DNA of 64,000 nt from Oscillospiraceae bacterium (GTDB lineage: Bacteria; Bacillota; Clostridia; Oscillospirales; Oscillospiraceae): NCBI GenBank assembly GCA_015067565.1, contig SVMF01000001.1, forward strand, positions 117,062 to 181,061, in the 5' to 3' direction. Position 1 is the stretch's first letter; the number at the start of each line of letters is the position of its first letter. Below the pieces are notes generated by a model. It did no database searches, had not been told where the DNA came from, and saw only the letters and a program-made list of their open reading frames with translations. Positions 28,781 to 37,982 of the stretch are shown piece by piece. The translations under genes were made by a program, and so were the position numbers.

Positions 28781-30007
28781 TCAGCCCAATTCGGGCAATG
28801 TGTTCTCCTCTGTATCGATTGCCAAGCGGTGCAGCTTGTGCGCCTGTTCCTGTGCAGGAACCTGCTTGGTCTCAAAAATCTGCTTCAGCAGTGCCAAAGC
28901 CTGCTGTTTTTCTTCCCGGGTCTCTTCCCTGCCCTCGGCGGCCAGCTGCATTGCCTGCAGCTTCTGATAGGGCTTTACCACGCCCTCTTCATAGGCCTCG
29001 TCGTCGAAGCATAGGTTACGCGTTGCAACCGCCAAACCCATGCAGCGCGAAATGAACGGCAAACGGCGCTCGATCTTCATATAGCTCGAGACCATCAAAT
29101 TGTCCTCCCAGAAGTCCAGCGTCAAAGCCTGGATCGCAGGATTGTTGTTCCTTGCCAGGTTGCGCACAACCTTACCGGGGCCGACATCGATGGCAAGTGA
29201 AAGCTCCTGCTGCCTGAGGTATGCCATGGTTTCCGTCCAGCGCACAGGCTTAACGATCTGATCGGTAAGCAGGGTGACAAACTCCTTCGGATCACTGTAA
29301 GGCAGGGCGGTGACATTCGAGATCACCGGGCAGGCCAGGCTGCCAAACTGCACACCTTCCAGCTCCTTACGGAATTCGCGTGCAACCGGCTCCATCAGTG
29401 AGCAATGGAACGGCGCACTGACATTCAGACGCTTTACCGCCGCTCCCATTGCAGAAAGCTTCTCCTCTGCCTCGATCACGGCGGCAGCATGACCGGAGAT
29501 GACGTTCTGCGAAGGGGTGTTGTAGTTGGAGACCATGACGGTGTGGCCGTCGCGGGAAATCTCACGACAAACCGTCTCGACCTGTGCGGCTTCCAGCTTG
29601 CCGATGGCAGACATCAGGCCGGGCGCGCTCTGTGCGGCATCCTTCATCAGCATGCCGCGCTTGCGGACAAGACGCAGCGCATCCTCAAAAGACAAAGCCC
29701 CTGCGCACGTCAGGGCGGAAAACTCGCCCAGAGAGTGGCCTGCCATAAAGTGCGGACGAATGTTTGTCCGCTCATACAAATCGCGATATGCAGCCACCGA
29801 TGCCGTCAGAATGGCTGGCTGCGCATTTTCCGTAGAAGTCAGCTCGGGTAATTTACCCTGCATGCAAAGCTGCTTCAAGGGAAATTTCAAAATATCCTCG
29901 GCTTCTTCAAAAGTTTGGCGGGCGATCGCCGAGTCCTTGCACAGGTCCTTGCCCATGCCCACATACTGGCTGCCCTGACCGGGGAATAAGATCGCTTTGA
30001 TTCTCAT
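28781..30007 (-). CDS. Free malonyl-CoA acyltransferase (trans-AT), copy 2
   Basis: This FabD-type acyltransferase should load malonyl units onto the AT-less PKS modules. It has FPGQGSQYVGMG at the N-terminus, the nucleophile elbow GHSLGEFSALTCAGAL near residue 92, NYNTPSQNVISG, and the second catalytic histidine in SAPFHCSLMEP near 200. Beyond the usual 300 residues it carries about 100 more, beginning near ERRLPFISRCMGLAVATRN, which are shared with the other free AT at 45695. It lies between the exporter and the NRPS, 24 bases before the NRPS start. AAGGAGG precedes the ATG. Confidence 0.93.
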   Translation of the reverse strand: MRIKAILFPGQGSQYVGMGKDLCKDSAIARQTFEEAEDILKFPLKQLCMQGKLPELTSTENAQPAILTASVAAYRDLYERTNIRPHFMAGHSLGEFSALTCAGALSFEDALRLVRKRGMLMKDAAQSAPGLMSAIGKLEAAQVETVCREISRDGHTVMVSNYNTPSQNVISGHAAAVIEAEEKLSAMGAAVKRLNVSAPFHCSLMEPVAREFRKELEGVQFGSLACPVISNVTALPYSDPKEFVTLLTDQIVKPVRWTETMAYLRQQELSLAIDVGPGKVVRNLARNNNPAIQALTLDFWEDNLMVSSYMKIERRLPFISRCMGLAVATRNLCFDDEAYEEGVVKPYQKLQAMQLAAEGREETREEKQQALALLKQIFETKQVPAQEQAHKLHRLAIDTEENTLPELG

Positions 30008-30019
30008 AATCCTGCCTCC

Positions 30020-31138
30020 TTATTTCGCCTTGGTGGGTTTGATAGAAAAATCGATTGCCAACAGCAGCGCACTGAGGCCGAGCATAAATGCGATCTGCGG
30101 TGCAGCTGCCAGGAAGCCCTCTCCATCCAGAATTGTCTCTGCTGCAGTCAGGAACCATGCCGTCGGCATAAAATTGCTCAGCGTCTGCATGAATTCGGGC
30201 ATAATCTCCTTTGGCCAGAAGCAGCCGCCGATCATTAGCATCGGAATGTTGACCATACTGATCACGCCGCCTGCCATCAGGCTCGTCTTTGCAAAGCGGC
30301 TGACCGTGATGCCGATTGCAATGCAGACACAAGCAAAGGCACAGCAGACCAGACCAACCTGCAGCATCTCGATAAGATTCATGCCGAAGCTTACATCTGC
30401 TATGAACGGCAGAACCACAAATTGCACACAAATTTGGATCAGCGCAACGACAAAATAGCTCAGTAAATGCTGCACATAGTAAGCCCAGCGAGGGAACTGC
30501 GTCGTAATGATGCGGTCAAACACGCCACTCTTCTTATCCTCAAGCAAAAGCATCGAAGCAAATGTCATCAGGAACATCATACCAACAGCCATATAGCCTA
30601 AGGCGGTGACCGTATTTTCCACGGCATCTCTGCCGTCAGCGGAATATGTCTCATAGTGTGCCTGATAGTTGGCAGCGATCACCTCGTCGAGCGCCTCGAG
30701 CAGCTTCTGCTCATCGCCGTTTGCTGAAGTACCGAGATTTTTGGCAGCAGAGATGATCGTGTTAATGTACAAAACGGCAGGCTCTGCGCCATTGGCATCA
30801 TTGAGGCTGTAGCTCTTGGCAAAAGTCTCCTCGCCTGCCAGAATGGCAGCGGTAAAGCCCTCTTCAAACTCTATGGCGCAGGAGACATCACCGTTGATGA
30901 CACTTGTACGAATATCATCGGTTTCCAGCTCAATCACATCACACTTCTGTCCGAATGCGTCGGTCAGAGCACGGGTCAATGCAGTATCGTCAGCATCCGC
31001 CACACCCAAGGTGTAGACTGCAACACTGCCTGACAGTCCGATCACCAACATACTCAGCACAATGGGGACAACCAACATACACAGCAAATTGGAGGGTTTG
31101 CACAAGATGCGCCGTAAGTTATTAAAAAATACCGTCAT
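30020..31138 (-). CDS. ABC-2 type exporter permease, second subunit
   Basis: The protein (about 372 residues) has a first membrane helix near residues 15-38 (LLCMLVVPIVLSMLVIG), a large extracytoplasmic domain of about 140 residues, and a cluster of five hydrophobic helices in the C-terminal half, including GYMAVGMMFLMTFASMLLL and GGVISMVNIPMLMIGG. This is the ABC-2 permease topology of drug and lipopeptide exporters. With the ATPase and the other permease it probably exports the product or gives self-protection. The chosen ATG (MTVFFNN) overlaps the stop of the first permease in ATGA and has AAGGAGG upstream. Confidence 0.85.
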   Translation of the reverse strand: MTVFFNNLRRILCKPSNLLCMLVVPIVLSMLVIGLSGSVAVYTLGVADADDTALTRALTDAFGQKCDVIELETDDIRTSVINGDVSCAIEFEEGFTAAILAGEETFAKSYSLNDANGAEPAVLYINTIISAAKNLGTSANGDEQKLLEALDEVIAANYQAHYETYSADGRDAVENTVTALGYMAVGMMFLMTFASMLLLEDKKSGVFDRIITTQFPRWAYYVQHLLSYFVVALIQICVQFVVLPFIADVSFGMNLIEMLQVGLVCCAFACVCIAIGITVSRFAKTSLMAGGVISMVNIPMLMIGGCFWPKEIMPEFMQTLSNFMPTAWFLTAAETILDGEGFLAAAPQIAFMLGLSALLLAIDFSIKPTKAK

Positions 31139-32265
31139 ACCCGTTTCCTCCTTATCAGCCATGTGCTCACTGCAGTACAAATCGCACTCAAACCGGCCAG
31201 AATACCAACAGACTGCCAGACAAGACGCTGACTTCCATTATACAGCAGGTTAAAAATTGCCGTCTTTGCATAGTAACTCGGGGAGAGATTCTCGATGATG
31301 GGCATCGGCATGGCAACAAAGCCGCCTGCAAGGAAGGTAAATGCGATGATCGCAACCATAACCATTCCCTCCCCCTTGCCTTTGGTGACCAATCCAATCA
31401 CTGCACCCATCGCTGTAGCAAAGAAGGAATAGACAAATACGATCACGATCAAGGTCAGAAGGGTGCTTCCCGTTCCCCAGTCAACATCGTAAACGATGCC
31501 GGTAAAGGCAACCAGGAATGCAGCCTCCAGGAATGTGACCAGCGACAATGCCGAGAGCTTTCCCACAAACTGAGGCAGCGGATTGAGAGGCGAAACGCGC
31601 AGGCGATCGCCCGTGGCACTGAAATAGTCCTCCGACATACCGGAGCAACCGTAGTCCGCACCGTAGAGGATCATCATCAGCAGCATGGCAACGGCATAAT
31701 AGCCCATGGAAGTCGGCTTGTTGCCAGAAGCGGTATACTCGACCGCCTTCGTTCCCTCCTGCATATCAAAGCTGAAATCCTCCACGCTGCCCGTCAGCTT
31801 GTAGTGGGCATAGGCGCAGTTTGAAGCATAAGTAAAAGTATCAACGATATTCTGCACTACCGTGGCATCAAAACTCGACTGTTTCTTGGTGTAGACATAA
31901 AGATCGTTGTTTACGGACAGATCATTGACCTGCTGCGTAAATTCGGGTGGGATGTACAAGAAGGCTGCAACCTCCTCGTCAGCAAGCATCCGTTCGCCCT
32001 CGGCCCGTTCGGTGACCTCGGTGAATTTGACAAGACTCGCAACATCCGGCTCTTGCTTCATCATTTCGACGAAGTCCTTTCCGTCCGGGCCTTCATCCTC
32101 GACAAAATAGGCAACCTGCACTGTATCGATCGAGGTGACATCAAAGGCGCCACTGAAGGCCGAACCCAGCACCAAAATCAGCAGTATGAAGGAACATAGC
32201 TTGACCAATGTGGAGCGATATTCCTTCAAAAGCCGTTTTACGGTATACAAAAATTGCGTAAGCAT
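31135..32265 (-). CDS. ABC-2 type exporter permease, first subunit
   Basis: This 376-residue permease has one N-terminal membrane helix (LVKLCSFILLILVLGSAF), an extracytoplasmic domain of about 150 residues, then a C-terminal hydrophobic block with helices such as GYYAVAMLLMMILYGADYG and AIIAFTFLAGGFVAMPMP. It pairs with the following permease, to which it is translationally coupled by a four-base overlap. AAAGGAG precedes the ATG. It is probably half of a heterodimeric membrane channel for the PKS/NRPS product. Confidence 0.85.
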   Translation of the reverse strand: MLTQFLYTVKRLLKEYRSTLVKLCSFILLILVLGSAFSGAFDVTSIDTVQVAYFVEDEGPDGKDFVEMMKQEPDVASLVKFTEVTERAEGERMLADEEVAAFLYIPPEFTQQVNDLSVNNDLYVYTKKQSSFDATVVQNIVDTFTYASNCAYAHYKLTGSVEDFSFDMQEGTKAVEYTASGNKPTSMGYYAVAMLLMMILYGADYGCSGMSEDYFSATGDRLRVSPLNPLPQFVGKLSALSLVTFLEAAFLVAFTGIVYDVDWGTGSTLLTLIVIVFVYSFFATAMGAVIGLVTKGKGEGMVMVAIIAFTFLAGGFVAMPMPIIENLSPSYYAKTAIFNLLYNGSQRLVWQSVGILAGLSAICTAVSTWLIRRKRV

Positions 32266-32288
32266 AGCTCGCTCCTTTCTTTCACGGA

Positions 32289-33218
32289 TCAGTCACGCAG
32301 TTTCTTGCCGGTCAGCTTGAGGAACACCGACTCCAAAGAAGCCTTCTCAATTTCCGCGCCGATGATCTCATGTCCGGCTGCACTAAGCTCCGTGACAAGG
32401 GACGAGAAGCTCCAGTCTCCCTGCTTGAGCGTCAGGTCGAGCGCGCCCTCTCTGCGCTCGCAGGAGATGACCGCCTTATGCTCTCGCAGCATCTGCAGTG
32501 CCTTCTCCGGATCGCGGAAGTGCAGGCTCATGCGCACCGTGGTGGCAGAGGAGGCAATAAGCTCCTCTACCGTACCCAATGCGATGATCTTACCAAAGTC
32601 CATAATGGCGACCTTGCTGCAGATGGCTTCGATCTCCTCCATATAGTGGGAGGTGTAGATCACGGTGGTGCCACCCTGATTGAGTTCACGAATCGAATCA
32701 AGGATGCTGTTTCTCGACTGAGGATCGACACCAACGGTAGGTTCATCCATCAGCAGGATCTTGGGATGATGCACAATCGCGCAGGCGATGTTGAGTCTGC
32801 GCTTCATGCCGCCGGAATACTTCTTGGCCTGCTCCTTACGGCGATCCCAAAGGCCCGTGCGCTCAAGCGCTTCCTTGACAGACTCTTTGAGTTCCTTGCC
32901 GCGCAGACCGTAGAGCTTTCCCCAGTAGGTCACATTATCCAGGGCGCTGAGTTCTTCAAAGAATGCAAGATCCTGCGGTACATAGCCAATCTCACGGCGG
33001 ATCTCACGCTCAGCTCCGGTGAATTTTTTGCCGAAAATCTCGATAGAACCCTCTGTGCAGGTGATCAAACCAATCAGAGCATTAAGAGTGGTGGACTTGC
33101 CCGCGCCGTTCGGTCCGAGCAGTCCGAAGATCTCACCCTCTTCGATACTCAGGTCTACACCATTGACGGCATAATTATCCTTGTAACGTTTTACAAGATT
33201 TTTGATTTCAATGATCAT
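32289..33218 (-). CDS. ABC transporter ATP-binding protein
   Basis: The 309-residue ATPase has Walker A GPNGAGKST near residue 37, Q-loop GYVPQDL, signature YSGGMKRRLNIA, and Walker B ILLMDEPTVGVDP. The C-terminal 90 residues are an accessory domain typical of antibiotic-export ATPases of the DrrA/CcmA type. It energises the two permeases encoded directly downstream. AGGAGG precedes the ATG, 15 bases after the stop of the PKS gene, inside the same operon. Confidence 0.92.
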   Translation of the reverse strand: MIIEIKNLVKRYKDNYAVNGVDLSIEEGEIFGLLGPNGAGKSTTLNALIGLITCTEGSIEIFGKKFTGAEREIRREIGYVPQDLAFFEELSALDNVTYWGKLYGLRGKELKESVKEALERTGLWDRRKEQAKKYSGGMKRRLNIACAIVHHPKILLMDEPTVGVDPQSRNSILDSIRELNQGGTTVIYTSHYMEEIEAICSKVAIMDFGKIIALGTVEELIASSATTVRMSLHFRDPEKALQMLREHKAVISCERREGALDLTLKQGDWSFSSLVTELSAAGHEIIGAEIEKASLESVFLKLTGKKLRD

Positions 33219-33232
33219 AACCGTTCCTCCTA

Positions 33233-36200
33233 TCAGTTTTCTTCCGAAGCTTCTTCGAAATAATCCAGCATCTTATCGAGCTCGATATCGCCGGCCTCCA
33301 GCTTTTCAAGGATGCCCTCCACGCCGGTATCGGCTGCCTTCTGCGTCGGTGCGACCTTCGAATCGATATATTCTGCCATTTCTGCGGCGGTAGTATAGGT
33401 AAACATATCCGAAACATCCAGGATGTTACCGAATTCACGGTTCAGGACGTTGAGCGCCTCAGTCGAAAGCATAGAGTCGCCGCCCTGCGAGTTGAAGCTT
33501 TCATAAATGTCGATCTCCTTCAGGCGCAGGACACCTGCATAGATCATAGCGACAGCCTTCTCTGTGGCAGTATATTCCTCAGCACCCTTGCCGAGAATGG
33601 TGACATTCTCGACCGAGACACTACCCTGATCCTGCTGGGTATTGCTCTGCTTACGCTTGAAGCGCTCCAGGCTCTTGCGCACACCCTCGGACAGACGGAC
33701 AGGATGGGTATCCATCACGCGCTGCAGTGCACCAAGATTTACATTACCAGGCACTACGCCAAAGATCTGCTGCGAAATGGCATCATTCAGATATTCCCAT
33801 GCCGCATCGTTTGTCAGGGAGGCAAAGGTCACGAAGCTGTCATCAATCTGGTAGTCGACCGCCATGCCCGTTTCCTTCCATGCCGGCCAGTTCAGTGCCG
33901 TGATCTGACGGTTGAGCAGCTTGCGTCGTGCGGCATAGGCATCGAGATAAGCATTGGCAGCAGTATAGTCGCTCTGTCCTGCACTGCCCATCAGGGATGT
34001 CATGGACGAGAAGAGGACGCAAACACGCAGATCCATCTCACCGAGCAGACTGTCAAGAATCTTCGTTCCGAGCGTCTTGGGCAAGGTGACGTTGCGGAAG
34101 GTGTCATAGCTCTTGTTGATGATAAAGCCATCACCTGCCACACCGGCGCAATGGATCAGGCCGGTAATGGAGCCGTAATCGGCGATCATCTCGTTGACAA
34201 TGGCTTCCATCGCCTTCTCGTCGCACACATCGGCGCTGCGTACAAGCACCTTCGCTCCTGCCGCCTCAATGCGCTCAATGGAATCCAGAATATCGCACAG
34301 CTTCTTGTTCGTGCCGAGAGCAAGGATCTGTTCCCATTGCGCACGCTCAGGAAGCTCCTTGCGGCTGATGAGGCAGATCTGCTTGACACCGAGGCTTGCA
34401 AAGCGTTCAGCCATGACCAAGCCCAGGCCTCCAAGGCCGCCAGTGATGAGCAATGCACCTTGATCCAGATCTGTCATCTTGTAGTTTTCAGAGTTGTTGG
34501 TGTGCTTGGTCAGGCGAGTCTCGTAGCAGATTCCGCCACGATAGGCGATATCCGAACGCAGATCCTCACCGCAAAGCTCGTTGACAAGCAAAGACAGCTC
34601 GGTATGTTCGTCTACATCGACGGACTTGATCTTCAGATTTGCAAATTCCTGCTCGATGCAACGGCCCAGGCCGAGGTATGCACCGTTCAGCGGCTGAATA
34701 TTGCTCTCAGCACCGGTGATCGCCGCAGCATTGCGGGTGACCAGCAGGAAGCGGATGCTATCCTTCACACCCAGCTTCATCAATGCCTTGCTCAGCAGGA
34801 ACAGTCCGCCGACACTCTGCTCATACATCGAGCGGAATTGGGTTACGGAAGCGTCGCTGCTGTTCATATCTATGGTATTGCAGCACAAAATGGTGTCAAA
34901 TGCACCCAGCTTTTCACGCGCGGCACGCACGGCATTGAGATAGTCCTCCTCGCCATGGAGCTTAGACGGCTGAAGCTTGACAACGTTGCCGATACGATCC
35001 GCCAGGGCCTTGTGCAGTTGCTCGGCATAGGCGCCATCTTCTGTGACGAGAAGCGTTCTGCCAAGCTTGCCTGCATTTTCTTCTGCAGCAGGTGCTGCGT
35101 ACCACTGCATGGTGTAGTATGGATATTCGGTGTAGCCATTGAGGCGGTGAACCTTCTTGACAAAGTAATCCTTTACAGTCGCTACGACATTGCCGTCCTT
35201 ATCGGTCAGCCACAGGTCGTAGGTCATGGTCTCCTCCTCACCCACCTCTGCGCTGGTCTTGACTGCCATGGAGTACATCTCCGCAGGCAGCGGACGGAAG
35301 AACTTCAGGGACTTGAAAAGGAATGGCAGGTATATGCCCTCGCGGCTGGCCGAGATGCCTGCATTGATTGCGCCGTCGAGCATACTGGTATGGAAGCGGA
35401 AGGTCTTGAAGTCGTCAGCAAATTCATCTGCCATCTTGATGTGGGCAAAGCTCTTAGGACCCTTGGAAACATAGACCTTCTTCATATTCCACCAACGCGG
35501 GCCAAAGTTCATCAGCGCGTCCTTCTCCTCCAGGGTGACAAGCTGCACATCACGATCGATGTAAATGCTCTTGTCGTCCTTCTCCGTCAGGTCGATGGCA
35601 GAAGGAGCCTGCTCCTCATGGGGGTAGATCTTGCCCTGTGCATAGGTATGCCACTCCTGCTCGCTGTTTTCATCCTCATTCGGAGAAACGACGGTGAAGC
35701 TGAGGTGATCGGGATGCTTGTCGACAATGATCTGCACCGGCAATGTCGCATCGGGCTCGACACGCAGCGGCTCCATAAAGGTTAGGTCGCGGAACTCGAC
35801 CATGCCGTCGTAGTACAGTGAGGCGATCTCCGCACCGAGCTCGACATAGCCGGTGCCGGGCACAGTATTCTTGCCCATGATCACGTGCTCACGCAGCAAC
35901 CAATGCTTCTTAACGCTGAAATTGACAGCGTAAATATCCTGACGCATGGACTTGACCAGGCAGCTTTCGAGCAAGGGCATCTCGTATTTTTCCTGCGAGG
36001 TGCCGAAGTCAAAGGTCTTGATCGGTGCCCAGTAGAGCTTCTTTTCAAACGGATAGGTCGGAAGCGGCATCTTCTTTGCGCTCGGCTGCATCCGGTTCCA
36101 ATCGATGTTAGCGCCCTTGACATAGCACGAAAGCAGCTCGGAAACGACAGTTTCATCCCCGTTTAGGTACTTGTGCATCAATGTGTCTGCGCGCTCGTTG

Positions 36201-37978
36201 ATCTCGCGGATCTGGCTTTCCGTGATATCGCCCTCTTCTCTGTCGAGGCGCTTGTTGGAAACAATCTTGAAGTGTCCGGCAAAAACACCGTCACTGTTCT
36301 GAAGGCCCTTGCGGGCAAGTCTGCGGAGTCTATCCTGCAGCTGTACGCGGTTTTTAAATACGATCGCGGCGCGATAGCTAAAGTTGCCGCGGCCGGTATT
36401 TGCGGTATAACACAAAGCGTCAAGATCGAGCTCGCCGGACTTGGAAAGGAAGCTGTCATATCGCTCGAGCAGCTCAGTCAACGACCACTCGGTTCTTGCC
36501 GAAAGGCTGAGAATACGAAGCTTTTCCTCTGCAGGCAGCATCGGCTGTACGGGCATTTCCTCCAGAACAACGTGGATATTCGTTCCGCTAAAGCCGAAAG
36601 CGCTGACGTCGGCAAGGAGCTTGTCCTTCTTCGGGATCCACGGTTTGGTCTCGTCGACCATGTACAATGCCGAGTCAATGAAATTGATGTACTGGTTCGG
36701 TTCTTCAAAGTGGATGCTTGCCGGCAGGGTACGGTGCTTCATTGCCATAATAACCTTCAGCATACCGGTACAGCCGGAAGCTGCGACCAGATGTCCGACA
36801 TTACCTTTCGCCGTGCCCAGGCCGCAGAACTGCCGCTTGTTCGTGTGCTTACGGAAAGCCTTGTTCAAGGCATTGAATTCGATGGGGTCGCCCAAAAGTG
36901 TACCTGTGCCGTGTGCCTCAACGTAGGAGATATCCTCAGGATCGACGCCGGCATTTTCCCAAGCGTGAAGGATAACCTCCTCCTGCGCTGCGGGGTTAGG
37001 AGCGGTGATGCCATTGGAGGCACCATCGTTGTTGGCTGCGCTGCCCTTGATGACGGCATGGATGAAATCGCCATCCTCAAGAGCATGGTCGAGGCGCTTA
37101 AGCACAAAGGCCACACAGCCCTCACCAAAGACGGTACCAGAGGATTTTTTGTCGAATGCACGCACGGTGGCATCGGACGAACCGACAGCCGAGAGGGCAT
37201 CGCCCTGCTTATCCTCGTCATCGTCCGGAGAGTTGCCGCCGCCGAAGGCGATACCGCCAGCGACCGCCTGACGGCAGTCCCCGTTGCGCAGTGCAAGGCA
37301 GGCTTCATGCACCGCAGTCAGACCGGAGGAGCAGGCCGTGTCAATCACGACCGCAGGCCCGCGCAAGTTGAACGCATAGCTCAGACGGCTGGCCAGGATG
37401 CTGTGCCACGAGCCCAGAGTACTCATGTTGTCACTCTTGGTCATGAGCTTGTAGAAGTTGCTGCTGTTGTGATCACGGCCAACAAACACGCCCGTCATAG
37501 AATCGCGTACGCGATCCAGACCGTAGCCGGCATCCTCCAAGGCCGACCATGCGGTCTGCAGGAAAATACGATGGCTGGGGTCGATGTATTCCGCCTCACG
37601 GGGCGAAATACCGAAGAACGCAGCATCAAATTTATCCGTGTCTTTGATATAGCCGCTTCTGGACTTCACACGCAGCTCACGCACATTGGCAACCTTCGTG
37701 CCGATGGCAGCGCAGAAGCCCTCATTCTCCGTGGGGGCATAGTAGGTCTCATATTCCTCGGGCATATAGCCCAGGCAGTCGCGTCCTGCCTTCAGGTTTT
37801 CCCAGAATTCGTTGTAGTTATTGGCCTCCGGCAGAACGCAGGCCATACCGATAACTGCGATCTCCCGCTTTTTACGGGAGCCTGCGGCAGCCAGCTCCTT
37901 GAGCATGGCATAGGCCTCCGCCTGCGAGAGCTTTTTCTGCTCTACCTGTGACAAAATATAGCGTTTTGTATTTTCCAT
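33233..37978 (-). CDS. Trans-AT PKS module KS-DH-KR-ACP
   Basis: The module of about 1581 residues starts MENTKRYILSQVEQKKLSQA, a docking-like helix pair. The KS has DTACSSG, EAHGTGT and NVGHL. The DH has HVIMGKNTVPG and SMLDGAIN, the KR has GGLGGLG and SDYTAANAY, and the ACP has GGDSM. No AT is present. The C-terminal tail (ILEKLEAGDIELDKMLDYF) matches that of the PKS at 47013 and looks like a donor docking motif. The ORF is open seven codons further upstream, but GGAGGATGAATCT before the ATG at 37978 decides the start, four bases after the previous stop. It pairs with the preceding module as the 1500-residue protein pairs with the 1427-residue one. Confidence 0.93.
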   Translation of the reverse strand: MENTKRYILSQVEQKKLSQAEAYAMLKELAAAGSRKKREIAVIGMACVLPEANNYNEFWENLKAGRDCLGYMPEEYETYYAPTENEGFCAAIGTKVANVRELRVKSRSGYIKDTDKFDAAFFGISPREAEYIDPSHRIFLQTAWSALEDAGYGLDRVRDSMTGVFVGRDHNSSNFYKLMTKSDNMSTLGSWHSILASRLSYAFNLRGPAVVIDTACSSGLTAVHEACLALRNGDCRQAVAGGIAFGGGNSPDDDEDKQGDALSAVGSSDATVRAFDKKSSGTVFGEGCVAFVLKRLDHALEDGDFIHAVIKGSAANNDGASNGITAPNPAAQEEVILHAWENAGVDPEDISYVEAHGTGTLLGDPIEFNALNKAFRKHTNKRQFCGLGTAKGNVGHLVAASGCTGMLKVIMAMKHRTLPASIHFEEPNQYINFIDSALYMVDETKPWIPKKDKLLADVSAFGFSGTNIHVVLEEMPVQPMLPAEEKLRILSLSARTEWSLTELLERYDSFLSKSGELDLDALCYTANTGRGNFSYRAAIVFKNRVQLQDRLRRLARKGLQNSDGVFAGHFKIVSNKRLDREEGDITESQIREINERADTLMHKYLNGDETVVSELLSCYVKGANIDWNRMQPSAKKMPLPTYPFEKKLYWAPIKTFDFGTSQEKYEMPLLESCLVKSMRQDIYAVNFSVKKHWLLREHVIMGKNTVPGTGYVELGAEIASLYYDGMVEFRDLTFMEPLRVEPDATLPVQIIVDKHPDHLSFTVVSPNEDENSEQEWHTYAQGKIYPHEEQAPSAIDLTEKDDKSIYIDRDVQLVTLEEKDALMNFGPRWWNMKKVYVSKGPKSFAHIKMADEFADDFKTFRFHTSMLDGAINAGISASREGIYLPFLFKSLKFFRPLPAEMYSMAVKTSAEVGEEETMTYDLWLTDKDGNVVATVKDYFVKKVHRLNGYTEYPYYTMQWYAAPAAEENAGKLGRTLLVTEDGAYAEQLHKALADRIGNVVKLQPSKLHGEEDYLNAVRAAREKLGAFDTILCCNTIDMNSSDASVTQFRSMYEQSVGGLFLLSKALMKLGVKDSIRFLLVTRNAAAITGAESNIQPLNGAYLGLGRCIEQEFANLKIKSVDVDEHTELSLLVNELCGEDLRSDIAYRGGICYETRLTKHTNNSENYKMTDLDQGALLITGGLGGLGLVMAERFASLGVKQICLISRKELPERAQWEQILALGTNKKLCDILDSIERIEAAGAKVLVRSADVCDEKAMEAIVNEMIADYGSITGLIHCAGVAGDGFIINKSYDTFRNVTLPKTLGTKILDSLLGEMDLRVCVLFSSMTSLMGSAGQSDYTAANAYLDAYAARRKLLNRQITALNWPAWKETGMAVDYQIDDSFVTFASLTNDAAWEYLNDAISQQIFGVVPGNVNLGALQRVMDTHPVRLSEGVRKSLERFKRKQSNTQQDQGSVSVENVTILGKGAEEYTATEKAVAMIYAGVLRLKEIDIYESFNSQGGDSMLSTEALNVLNREFGNILDVSDMFTYTTAAEMAEYIDSKVAPTQKAADTGVEGILEKLEAGDIELDKMLDYFEEASEEN

Positions 37979-37982
37979 AGAT

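Noticed and set aside
33704..37951. Two long plus-strand frames (693 and 592 codons) opposite a PKS gene
   Set aside because: They are antisense shadows of KS, DH and KR coding sequence, with no recognisable domains or ribosome-binding sites.
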